Positions 55,105-64,000 of a DNA stretch of 64,000 nucleotides are shown one piece after another. Where the stretch lies: the NCBI GenBank assembly GCA_030522415.1, contig CM060112.1:2973001-3037000 (forward strand). Reading direction: 5' to 3'. The notes beneath the pieces were generated by a model. That model worked only from the letters and a program-made list of their open reading frames with translations. It was not told the origin of the DNA and did not search any database. The translations under genes were made by a program, and so were the position numbers. Within the stretch, counting starts at the first letter, position 1. Each line of letters begins with the position of its first letter. This DNA is from Channallabes apus (taxonomy: Eukaryota > Chordata > Actinopteri > Siluriformes > Clariidae).

Positions 55105-55258
55105 GAGAGACTTACATTTGATCTCATTTTACATCTGAGCAGTTGAGGGTTAAGGGCCTCGCTCAAGGCCCCAACAGTGGCAACCTGGTGGTGCTGGGGT
55201 TTGAACCTGGGAGCTTCTGATCTGACCAACATCTTAACCAATAAGCTAACCCTTAGTA
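55105..55258 (-). mobile_element. tRNA-derived SINE, second nearby copy
   Basis: It is the same family as 54774-54959: on the plus strand ACATCTGAGCAGTTGAGGGT, TAAGGGCCTCGCTCAAGGCC and CAACCTGGTGGTGCTGGGGT lead to a decayed head (TTAACCAATAAGCTAACCC). The tail is shortened and target duplications are not clear. Confidence 0.75.
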
Positions 55259-55378
55259 GATACTGTACCACATTTCACTTTTAACCAGTGTAGCTTTTAT
55301 ATCTTGCAATTATAGATTAGGATCTAATTAATCAAGCTAGGTATGAATCTACAGTAATTGGGAAACTGAATTGAAATG

Positions 55379-55856
55379 CAGTCCTGTGCAAAAGTCTTGA
55401 TACCCCATTCATTTCTTTATTTTTTGCTTACAAAGCTCCAGACTTTCTTGTATTTTAATGTAGTCTTGAGGAACAATTTGCCAGGCTTCCTAAAGGACTT
55501 TTCTGTCTCTCATTTCCAGTCCAGTTCCTGTACACGAGTAATTTCAGAGGAACGTTTCCTGTTTGTACAGTGACCTACGAATCATTTTAACATTAAAAAA
55601 CATCTAACTTAAGGCCTGACCCAGTGAGAGACGAGATGATGACAGATGAGTACTGTATACAGTACTGCTAATGCTGAGTGCTGAGTGGTCGGAACAGACG
55701 AAAGGGGAAATGAGGTCGCTGCTGAGGTTCTTAGATACACAAGAGATTTTCGCCGAGCTTTACAGCCTGTCCCATTTCTTTAATTTAATCACCATTGTTT
55801 TTATTTTTATTTCAAATAAGAAATAAGGTGGGTGGGGTCGAGATTTTTTCACAGTA
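55379..55856 (+). mobile_element. Tc1/mariner-type MITE, both ends present
   Basis: The left end CAGTCCTGTGCAAAAGTCTT and the right end, reverse complement CAGTACTGTGAAAAAATCTC, are inverted repeats of about 26 bp. The 478-bp interior is non-coding and shared with 14264-14656. The CAGT...ACTG ends and size suggest mobilisation by a Tc1/mariner transposase. The flanking TA is mutated. Confidence 0.8.
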
Positions 55857-57594
55857 CTGTGAGAGCTTTTAAGAGAAAGTAAGAACATTTTAAAGACTAT
55901 TGACTATCATGTTTGTGTTATAAAATTACAATAACTTTATATAAATATAATTATTTAAGTTTTTTGCACTAATGTTTGATTTTCTTGCTTGAAACTGCTT
56001 TTTAGTAATGATTTTAAAAGCAGAATGTAGATGATAAACTTTTTAAAAATCCTCATCAATTATTAATAATGTTACCTGACATGGGATAAGACACTATTTT
56101 GGAAAGCTAAATAAAGTTCCAAAATATTTTCAAATATATACGGGTGTAATATTAATTTTAAGACCTACGAGAGCTAAACAGTAGCCCAGTCCTGGATTCA
56201 GTCTTCATGACACAGAGCTTCAGAGCGCTTAGTGGCTCATCAGGACATTTCAGGTTTTTGAAAGGGACTTTTTCCTTCAGCGCCTTTGAAGAAGTGTGTT
56301 TTGAAGGAAGCATAACGCAGGATTGAGGAAACGTTCCTCCGTCTGATGTAGCCTGCTTTCATGCTCTCTTTAATGGCTGTCTATTTTCGGACAAACACGG
56401 ACAGCCTTTTATACGCTGGCTGGTTGATCTGTCCGTCCGCTGAGAGGGTTCACCAGTATAATTACGAGAAGGTCGTGTAATGGCTGCTTTCACAGTCAGC
56501 ATCGCTTATTGTTCTTCTTTGTGGTTAGTTCACCACAGAGTGTGTGTTAATTTCCACACAATGGAACGTAATCGCTACTTAAGAACCCACATCTTAAGCA
56601 ACACCGGCCTGACCTGGGGTGTGTGGTTTAATAAATGACAACAGCTAGGAAATGTTAGAATATCAAACTTGTCACTAAACACAATACACATTCCTTAAAG
56701 ATTTATTTTTAACAAATCACTTGTATAATGTCCTTAGTGTTGCTTTTCACATTTTTAAGCTTTTCTTGCTCTATTTATGCAGGTCTAATGATAGATAAAG
56801 TGTTTCATTTAAGGCATTTTTACATTAAGTACAATTGATTTGGACCGTGGCCAGGAATGATTCTTTGGCGCATTCTGGAGATTTCGGCGGACACAGACGG
56901 CACTGATGATGTCATGTCTAAGCGGTGATCTAATTCCTCTCTCAGGTACAATTGGCTCCCATGTCCGCTTTGATCCGTGCCCGAATACACCATCATGTTC
57001 TCAAGACCATCTCTTCAAACTCAAGCACGGATTCCTGAGTTCAAAACGATTGTGCTCTCACCAATCAAAGTGAGCGTAATCCCACGGCCCGGATGTAAAA
57101 ACGCTCTTCATGTTGGAGAATTTATACCGTCTATACAAATGTCAGTCATTTCATATTCATATTGGCTCATCTGTTTTTTGTTGTTGTTACATTTTGGGCC
57201 AGTGTTAGTAGATATTCCACGAACGATAAGCCTGCATGCAGTGTCTATACATGCGTTTTAACCCTGATACAAAGTAATTACTTTTTATTATAAAATCAGA
57301 TTCCATTCTTCTATTCCAACTAGTTACGCAGGTCTAAATGATAGACTGTTTAGAACTCAGACTTGTCTTTAAATCTTTTCAAATACGAAGTTCATTTATT
57401 TTCCCATTTGTTGCAATTAAAGAAATAACAGTCTAGTTGGGTTAAAAGTATCTGAAACAGAAGACATGCTGCGATCTCTGGGTTTTACAAAATTGTTTAC
57501 AGATTGTAAACAAATGAGATAACCATAAAACTGGTAGACCATAAATCTAGTTATAAGAACTGTTAGTTCCGCCAGAGTAATCTGATCGCACGAT
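55857..57594. other. Long unassigned spacer
   Basis: No recognised gene or repeat. A frame at 56977-57261 (94 codons) has no domain. Confidence 0.4.
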
Positions 57595-58440
57595 AGGTGT
57601 TCCACGGATGCTGATAATAGACAGTAACAGCACTGGGATATTTAACTACACATCCACACTAACTGTGTGTGTCAGTGTGGGTGAGAGTAGGTCTGTACGG
57701 TCCGCAGTACTGAGGAGAGAGCAGCTGCCTGACAAAACCCACATTCACAACCAGTCAATAATCGCTTCTTAGCCATTCCAAATCATCTCTATGCAGTTTG
57801 TGTTGTGGTGTTATTTACGCCTAACCTGAGCTACAAAGCTAACTACTGTAGCCTCTAAGACAAAGCTGAATCCCTCTTTAACCCCTGATCAAGGGGACAA
57901 CTTGTGCCACGTAACAAGCGATTGTACCCCCATACGTACAGTAGTGCACAAGCTTTCCATTTAACACTATTTGGGATTCGACACTGGAACCCGGAAGTTA
58001 ATGGGGCTGATATTCTAAAGTGGGAATATAAAGTAAATGTGGTGAGTTTCTCAGGACTGTCCACCACCTCCATGGTTTATTCTCCTCACCCTGTGGCTAC
58101 ACATACAGTACAGTACCAGGAAGAATTTAAAACTACTTTCATGTCCTGTTACTTATGCTAATGGTTGCTCGCTACCTGTCCGATGTGGTTAGTAGGTTCC
58201 ACCAGGTGCAGGAGGATACGTGTGGGCGGAGCAAAATAACTGGTTAAGTAAAGTAACAAATCTTAATCTGTTGATAATAAACAGTGTTTGTGGAACACTT
58301 GTATAAAAGCTATAACACAGTCGAGGTCGTGCTGTAATGTGTGCGATATCTTCGGGCTGCGTCCTCGTGCCTACGACTGCATCACGGCTGTGCTGATATT
58401 CAGTATAACAGCATGACCTGAGGTGTGATATTGCATGAGC
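57595..58440. mobile_element. Composite foldback-family element
   Basis: The left part GGTGTTCCACGGATGCTGATAA and the right part near 58270-58300 (TTGATAATAAACAGTGTTTG, then GGAACAC) are approximately inverted copies. The right end (58325-58440) matches the foldback at 53124. No coding capacity. Boundaries are approximate. Confidence 0.5.
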
Positions 58441-59639
58441 ATTCGTCCATCGAGAGAGATTTCACAAAAGAGGTTCAATAAACACCCAGTAGATGTTATT
58501 TCTATTGCGCAGCCATGATGGAGAAAAGCTGCTGTTGTTCATCAGTCGCCCGAGACGCCTCAGCCTCGTGCTCCTCTTTCCACTGCACTCTCGGAAATTT
58601 TCATGAGGCCTGTTTTTGTTTACATCAAAGTTACTAATATAAAGTGCAGCTCCGTGGGCTGAGTGAGAAATCCCGCTGAATGGAGGGTAAAGTGTAAAGG
58701 GTAATGGAGTTGGTAAAAGTGCACTGCACTCCGAGATTGAAGGCGCTGGACATCAATTTAGGCGTGGCAAACAGATTCCCAGACCGGAGAAGATGAAGAG
58801 CACAGGAGATGAAGAGAGGATCTGGTGGTGTGTGTGTGTGGGGGGGGGGGGGTTCACTATGAGAAATAGAGAGAATAGAGTGAGAGGCTGAGTGCTGGAG
58901 AGTGTGTTTGTGTGTGTGGGAGAGAGAGAGAGTTACAAAGCAGAAGCTCGTAACAGGAATCTGTACCCAAACATAAATTAACCATCACTATCATGTTTAA
59001 CCAAAACGTTCTCCTGTCACTCAAAAAAAAACGACTCCATGAGCACCTTATGGTCCCCGACCGAGTCGCAGGCCTGAGGTCCGTCTCACTGCTGTTTAAT
59101 TTAAGATCCAGATGTTTGTTCCCCATCAGACAGGGAAAAGGGGAAGAACGGAGCTAGAAATAACGATATAACAGGCGGTTGTTCCATCAGGAGGGGTCAG
59201 GACGATCATTTCCATCGGGACTCGTAGCAGTAAAAAATAAACAGCTGCAATATGTGACTGTTTAATCAGACAGAAGGATCACTGGATCCAAGGACAATAA
59301 CGTCCTGATCTAATGAAAAGGCTGAGTGAATGACAGTGATGTCACTGAATGTCGTATGATTGTTTAATCAGGTTGTAAGAAATGCTGAGCAAAAAAACAT
59401 TACGCTTTATTTAGACACATACATGATGGTGTGTTACTGCCGTGAGAGACATTACACTGACCTCTATTCGTTCTTTCTTCTTTCTATCTTATTACTAGCA
59501 CTGAATGAAGTATCCAGTCTGAACCGTGTACTGTACGTACAGTACGTTCTATAAAACAGCTGGTTATCCAACTTTCAGTTCTTTGGTTTCTTCAGGTTCC
59601 TTTAATTCTCTGGTGCCTTATTTAGGTACTTACTTCTGT
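58441..59639. other. Spacer with poly-G and GT/GA tracts
   Basis: Poly-G at 58839-58852, a GT run before it and GA near 58920-58931. A 39-codon frame at 58516-58635 (MMEKSCCCSSV start) is not recognised. Confidence 0.4.
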
Positions 59640-59935
59640 CCTTCCCATTCCTTTATATCTCTTTATTCCTTCTTTCCCTTTCTTCCCTTCTTCCTTCCTT
59701 ATCTCCCTTCAATTTTCCCTTCCTTTGTTTCCTTCTTTCTTTTCTTACTTTTCTTCTTTCCTTCCTTCTTTCTTGTCTTCTTTCTTTCTTTGCTTATTCC
59801 TTTCCATCCTTCCTTCTTTCTTTTTTCTCTTTTTTTATTTCTTTCATTTTTTCATTCTTCCCTTCCTTCCTCTCTTCCTCCTTTTCTTTCTTAATTTTCC
59901 TTCCGTCTTTCTTCCTTTCCTTCCATCACTGCATA
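59640..59935 (+). repeat. Polypyrimidine (CTTC/TTTC)n tract
   Basis: About 300 bp of almost pure C/T. The long frames here, rich in F, S, L and P, are composition artefacts. Confidence 0.9.
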
Positions 59936-60137
59936 TACTTTTCATTAACGTTTCAAAGGTAGAGGAATAAATCGTATTAATTTTAATTGATTTCTAAGAG
60001 TATTTTCAGAAATATTTTTATAATTTGAAGGAAAGTTTAAACTAAAGATTTTATTTGATATTCCTTCACACTGAGAGGAGGAGACACTGAGATGGAGCGT
60101 AGTCTACGAGAGATAACGTTCGTCTCTCAGTGCTGAG
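59936..60137. other. Unassigned spacer
   Basis: Nothing recognised. Confidence 0.35.
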
Positions 60138-60284
60138 TTACACAGAGGAGTGGAAGCTGCTGAGCAGCTCATTAATGGTGGATGGAGTGATGGAGACGCT
60201 GGGATTATCCACACCAGCCCTCACGCGCTGCTCTTTAGTGCCGAGGACACAGTTGGTTTTGGCCAGAGTTTGGATGGACATCAT
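60138..60284 (-). other. Candidate coding exon of unknown gene
   Basis: On the minus strand 48 codons run from MMSIQTLAKTNCVLGTKEQR to ...TPSTINELLSSFHSSV and a TAA stop. The composition is balanced and protein-like, unlike the simple-sequence frames nearby. It directly follows a (GT)n tract, and no clean acceptor AG is visible before the ATG, so it may be a short frame or a damaged last exon. I do not recognise the protein. Confidence 0.25.
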
Positions 60285-60288
60285 TGTG

Positions 60289-60290
<2 letters not shown>

Positions 60291-60342
<52 letters not shown>
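60291..60342 (+). repeat. (CA)n microsatellite
   Basis: About 26 uninterrupted CA units. Confidence 0.95.
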
Positions 60343-60345
<3 letters not shown>

Positions 60346-60861
60346 CCAACTGTGAGTGCCAAAGTGGTTTGGCAGTCTGAGTGAAAGAATGAAAGAGAAC
60401 CGATAAAACAAGGTTCCCCCTGATTAGCAGTCTGGAAAATCTGCATGTTCTGACTGGGAAGCGTGGCGGAGGGGGGGGGGGGGGGACGCATCTTCTGGGG
60501 TGGTTCTGGGGTGGAATGGGTGGGCAGTGGGAGCACTTACTGATTATATCATCCTCAGATCTGTTCTAGTTCAGACACGAGAAGAACAACAGATGGTCTT
60601 ACAGTAAATGTAAAAGTCCAGCAGATTAATTCTACGGCCGTGTACTAGCAACACATTTTTAAAAGCATTTAACATCTAGGACTTATTAAAAATAGCTCTA
60701 AATAATGACTTCATTTTTAAGAAATAAATAAATAACTATATAAAAATTAGGATGTCAATTCTGCAATTCTGAAAATTGAAATCTAAATAAGAAAAAAAAA
60801 ACTAAGAGGTTACAAAAATCATTTTCTAAATCATTTTTAAAGTAACAAATTAGCAACTACA
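60343..60861. other. Spacer with poly-G
   Basis: Poly-G run at about 60470-60485, then AT-rich sequence. Nothing else recognised. Confidence 0.4.
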
Positions 60862-61290
60862 AACCGGATTCCAAAAAAGTTGGGACACTAAACAAATTGT
60901 GAATAAAAACTGAATGCAATGATGTGGAGATGGCAAATGTCAATATTTTATTCAGAATAGAACATAGGTGACAGATCCAAGATTCAAAGAACTTTATTAA
61001 TCCCAAAGGGAAATCAAAAGTTTAATCCGAGATAATGTATCATTTTAAAGGAAAAATATGTTGATTCCAAATTTCACGGTGTCAACAAATCCCAAAAAAG
61101 TTGGGACAAGTAGCAATAAGAGGCTGGAAAAAGTAAATTTGAGCATAACGAAGAGCTGGAAGACCAATTAACAGTAATTAGGTTAATTGGCAACATGATT
61201 GGGTATAAAAAGAGCTTCTCAGAGTGGCAGTGTCTCTCAGAAGCCAAGATGGGTAGAGGATCACCAATTCCCACAATGTTTGTAAAAAAC
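60862..61290 (+). mobile_element. DNA-transposon 5' fragment (Kolobok-like, tentative)
   Basis: It starts CCGGATTCCAAAAAAGTTGG and repeats CCCAAAAAAGTTGGGACAAG at 61091, followed by GTCTCTCAGAAGCCAAGATG and an ATG frame beginning MGRGSPIPTM. I associate this layout with a fish Kolobok-type transposon, but the superfamily name is from memory only. A second repeat scrap (GAACTTTATTAATCCCAAAG, 60989-61008) appears inserted. It is truncated by the L2 copy at about 61300. Confidence 0.4.
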
Positions 61291-61299
61291 AAAGAAACT

Positions 61300-62775
61300 A
61301 AGCAACTAAACTGAGAATCATGGGATTAGTTTCCATTGTTATGCTGATGATACCCAGTTATACATCTCAACAAACCCAGACGAAATACCCAAGTTTTCTA
61401 GATTAACTGAGTGTGTCCAGGATATTAAAGATTGGATGACTTACTTAATTCATATATTACTTATCGGCCCAAAAACCAGCACACATCAGCTTTCACAATT
61501 CAGCCTGCGCTTAGAAGGATGTACTGTTACTACCAGCTCAGCAGTAAAAGACCTGGGCGTAATATTAGACAGTAACTTGTCTTTTGAAAATCACATTTCA
61601 AATATCATAAAAACAGCCTTTTTCCATCTTCGAAATATTGCTAAACTTAGGAGCATCTTATCCGTATCTGATGCAGAAAAACTAGTTCATGCATTCATGA
61701 CCTCCAGACTGGACTATTGTAATGCATTACTAGGTGGTTGTCCTGCATCCTCAATAAACAAGCTTCAGTTAATCCAAAATGCAGCCGCCAGGGTTCTCAC
61801 TAGATCCAGAAAATATGATCATATAACCCCAATATTATCATCCCTGCACTGGCTACCTGTTCAGTTTAGAATAAATTACAAAATAGTATTACTTACATAC
61901 AAGGCCTTAAATGGTTTAGCTCCCACATACCTAACCAGTCTTCTGATACGCTACAATCCACCACGCGCCTTAAGATCACAAAGCTCCGGACTTCTGGTAG
62001 TTCCAAGAACATCAAAATCTACAAAAGGGGGCGGGGCTTTTTCATATTTAGCTCCAAAGCTTTGGAATAGCCTTCCAGACAGTGTTCGGGGAGCAGACAC
62101 GGTTTCTCAGTTCAAAAGTAGACTCAAGACGCATCTTTTTAATCTGGCATACACATAACTCATCCCAGTACTCATACTCCAGTACATCTAAACGCACCCT
62201 CTCATCCAGAGCTGCTAATATCCTGAATGGCAGCTACGCTAGTTCTTTCCACCTGTTCTGTTCTGTATTTCTCTACCCATCCCGAGGCATCTGGAGATTG
62301 TGCCAGCTCCAGTAGACAGAAGCCGACCCTGCGAAGAGCTCGAGGCATCCACAGGCGGACCAGCTCCAGCTGGATTCTCCTTCATGATGGTTTGGATCTT
62401 CACATGCTGACTCAGACCCCCCTCTGTCCTCTGCACCTGCTGACTCGTCCCTGCGCTGAACTGGACTCCATGATAACTTGGACAACTTCTGTTATACTGA
62501 ACTTCCAGCAGCTCAACACACATGATGTCATTACTGTATATAATCCCTGCTGTCCGTTATCACCCAGATGAGGATGGGTTCCCTGTTGAGTCTGGTTCCT
62601 CTCAAGGTTTCTTCCTATTGCCATCTCAGGGAGGTTCTTTCTTGCCACTGTTGCCCTCGGCTTGCTCACCAGGGACTATCTCACAATCTCGTTATTAACT
62701 AAACACATTTTTTTTCTCACTCATACACACTTCCATATTTGAGACAATGACTATTGAATAAACAAATGAACTGAA
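61300..62775 (+). mobile_element. L2-clade LINE, 5'-truncated copy D
   Basis: It begins in the reverse transcriptase just before the YADD box, runs through the C-terminal domain and has a 3' UTR with the CCCTGTTGAGTCTGGTTCCT block near 62582. It ends near 62770 (GAGACAATGACTATTGAATA, AACAAATGAA). It is nearly identical to copy C over the C-terminal domain and is a normal 5'-truncated insertion. Confidence 0.9.
61307..62158 (+). pseudogene. L2 reverse transcriptase end and C-terminal domain
   Basis: One open frame from about 61307 to the natural stop at 62158. It includes the catalytic FHCYADDTQLYIS box (YADD at 61340-61351), then CVQDIKDWMT joined by a small in-frame deletion to LLIGPK. It continues KDLGVILDSNLSFENHISN, SRLDYCNALLGGCPASSINK, LQLIQNAAARVLTRSRKYDH, SSLHWLPVQFR and WNSLPDSVRGADTVSQFKSR. 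There are no stops, so the fragment is young, but it lacks the endonuclease and most of the polymerase. Confidence 0.9.
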
Positions 62776-63612
62776 AAGCTCCGATATGACAACATTTAAA
62801 ATTGTGTAAAAATAAATAAATAAATAAATAAACAAATAATACTTTTTTGATTCAATAACTGGCAAAAACTAGCAAAAAAAAAAGGAAAGGAAGTGCATCT
62901 CTACTTTTAAAAACTAGCAGCTGATTTTCCTAGCGGTGTTTTACACAACATTAACCTAAGCAGGAGTTTATTTTTACTGTAGACGTCAGTTAAGCAGTTA
63001 AGCATACTTTATTTATGCTGATTCAGTGGTTTTAGAGGAAGTGAAGACTTTTCGGTGAGGTTCAGCCCATCTGCGCACAGACACTATTAATACCCCGTTA
63101 TATAAGAAGTGTGTTCGGTCCCTGAGGACGTTTCGAGACCCATAAACAGAACGACCTTCTCAGTAAAAGCTTTACTTTCTGACTAGAAAGACATCATGAC
63201 GCCAGCAAAGCGGCAGAGACGCAATCACACGTCTTTTCCTGTAACAGTTACAGTTTTCCATGAACTCGCAGCTAAATACAGTATTTAGGATATAAGACAT
63301 AATGATTAAATAACAACTCTTCCACCACAAAACTCACCAAACAAGCACTTAGACATACTCCACTCCCGTGTAACAGTCTTTTGGGGGTTCAGTTTTTCAC
63401 TTCTAATCAGGTGCAGGAACGTTTTGGTCGTAACTGCAATGTGCACAATGTTCTCGTTTGTAGGATTTTATTAGCTAAAACTTTACCACTACTTTAGCTT
63501 TGCACATTAAACCTAACAGCGCTACACACTCACCTCCAAAGGGTTTATCCAGCTATTTCATTCATACACAATACTTTTAAAAAGCAACAAAAATATATGT
63601 TTTTAACAAAAG
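62776..63612. other. Unassigned spacer
   Basis: (AAAT)n tract at 62811-62836. Nothing else recognised. Confidence 0.4.
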
Positions 63613-63946
63613 TTAGCAATAAGTGCATTTAGGTGCATAAGAGCCGGAGCCGTGTTCATACTGACTGCCTGGTTCACGTCTGGAACCCCGGCCTCCCAGG
63701 AACTCCTTTAATGACCCAAACATGTGGAAATGACTTGGATGGAGGTCAGGACTGTGTGTGTGTGTGTGAGTGGGGTGGCAATAACTCCCTGCCGTGTCCC
63801 TGTAACGTGCAAGTGGTGTTGGTGGACGAGTGTGTGTACAGTTGCACCTCTCCCTCAAATTTGTGACAAGTTAAAAGGTTGAAAGGCGTTCCACTAGCTG
63901 AATGTTTACGGGAATGACTGCAGTGGGCTCCGGGATCGTCATTCAT
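63613..63946 (-). mobile_element. Mariner-like transposase remnant
   Basis: The minus-strand frame contains DLHPSHFHMFGSLKEFLGG, matching the SPDLAPSDFHMFGPLKE-type segment that holds the last catalytic residue of mariner-family transposases. Upstream HSSTNTTCTLQGHGRELLPP fits the region between the second and third catalytic residues. A (CA)n tract (63753-63768 on the plus strand as GT) interrupts the frame. Decayed. Confidence 0.5.
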
Positions 63947-63970
63947 GGACGTACAGCTTTCTTGAAAACG

Positions 63971-64000
63971 TTTGCACAGGGGTCACAGGGGTCACAGGGG
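63971..64000 (+). repeat. 10-bp tandem repeat at the window edge
   Basis: The unit GTCACAGGGG repeats at least 2.5 times up to the last base, so a minisatellite probably continues outside. Confidence 0.7.

Noticed and set aside
54765..55258. Functional tRNA genes
   Set aside because: The tRNA-like heads are attached to SINE bodies and tails; these are retroposons.
59526..59970. Long frames rich in F, S, L and P
   Set aside because: They arise from a polypyrimidine simple-sequence tract.
1..64000. Endogenous retrovirus or other integrated virus
   Set aside because: I looked for LTR pairs, primer-binding sites and gag or protease motifs and saw none. All reverse transcriptase pieces have L2/CR1-type motifs and LINE-type neighbours.

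Overview
This window looks like gene-poor, transposon-rich DNA from a teleost fish. The evidence is the repeat content: several L2-clade non-LTR retrotransposon copies, many Tc1-like DNA transposons, tRNA-derived SINEs with tails typical of fish, long CA/GA/GATA microsatellites and AT-rich spacer. A catfish or other otophysan is plausible, but that is inference. I see no bacterial operon, CRISPR array, rRNA gene, LTR retrovirus or complete host protein-coding gene.

Layout. The left edge (1-560) is a CpG-rich promoter-like block with a YY1-type motif and a good splice donor on the minus strand, so a host gene probably starts here and runs left out of the window. From 0.6 to 17 kb there are a deleted L2 copy, Tc1 and SINE remnants, a SINE with perfect target-site duplications (6.6-7.0 kb), three tRNA-Glu-like sequences in a tandem repeat (12.9-13.9 kb) and a possible IL-17-like coding fragment (15.5-15.8 kb). 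At 17.3-18.5 kb is a non-autonomous element built from GACGTC palindromes. At 21-24 kb is a nearly complete reverse-strand L2-like LINE with one nonsense codon and one frameshift. At 25.8-27.4 kb is an apparently intact Tc1 transposon with an open 340-residue DD34E transposase. From 28.5 to 38.9 kb there are further L2 copies and older LINE and pogo-like remnants. At 40.9-44.3 kb is a satellite array of about 62 monomers of 52 bp with no internal length change. At 47.0-49.8 kb is an L2 copy with an intact ORF1 (zinc-ribbon-like cysteines plus an SGNH esterase domain). From 53 to 55 kb there are foldback elements and a Tc1 remnant with a SINE inserted in it. From 55 to 64 kb there are a Tc1-type MITE, a foldback family, a Kolobok-like fragment, another L2 copy and a mariner-like remnant.

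How the parts relate. The L2 ORF1 and ORF2 would supply the ribonucleoprotein, endonuclease and reverse transcriptase for target-primed reverse transcription, and the SINEs depend on LINE machinery of this kind. The Tc1 transposase could act in trans on MITEs with matching ends. The most interesting observation is that in two different L2 lineages ORF1 ends in UGA followed by C, and the same frame stays open towards ORF2; in a third copy that stop is a serine codon. This suggests stop-codon readthrough as the way ORF2 is expressed.
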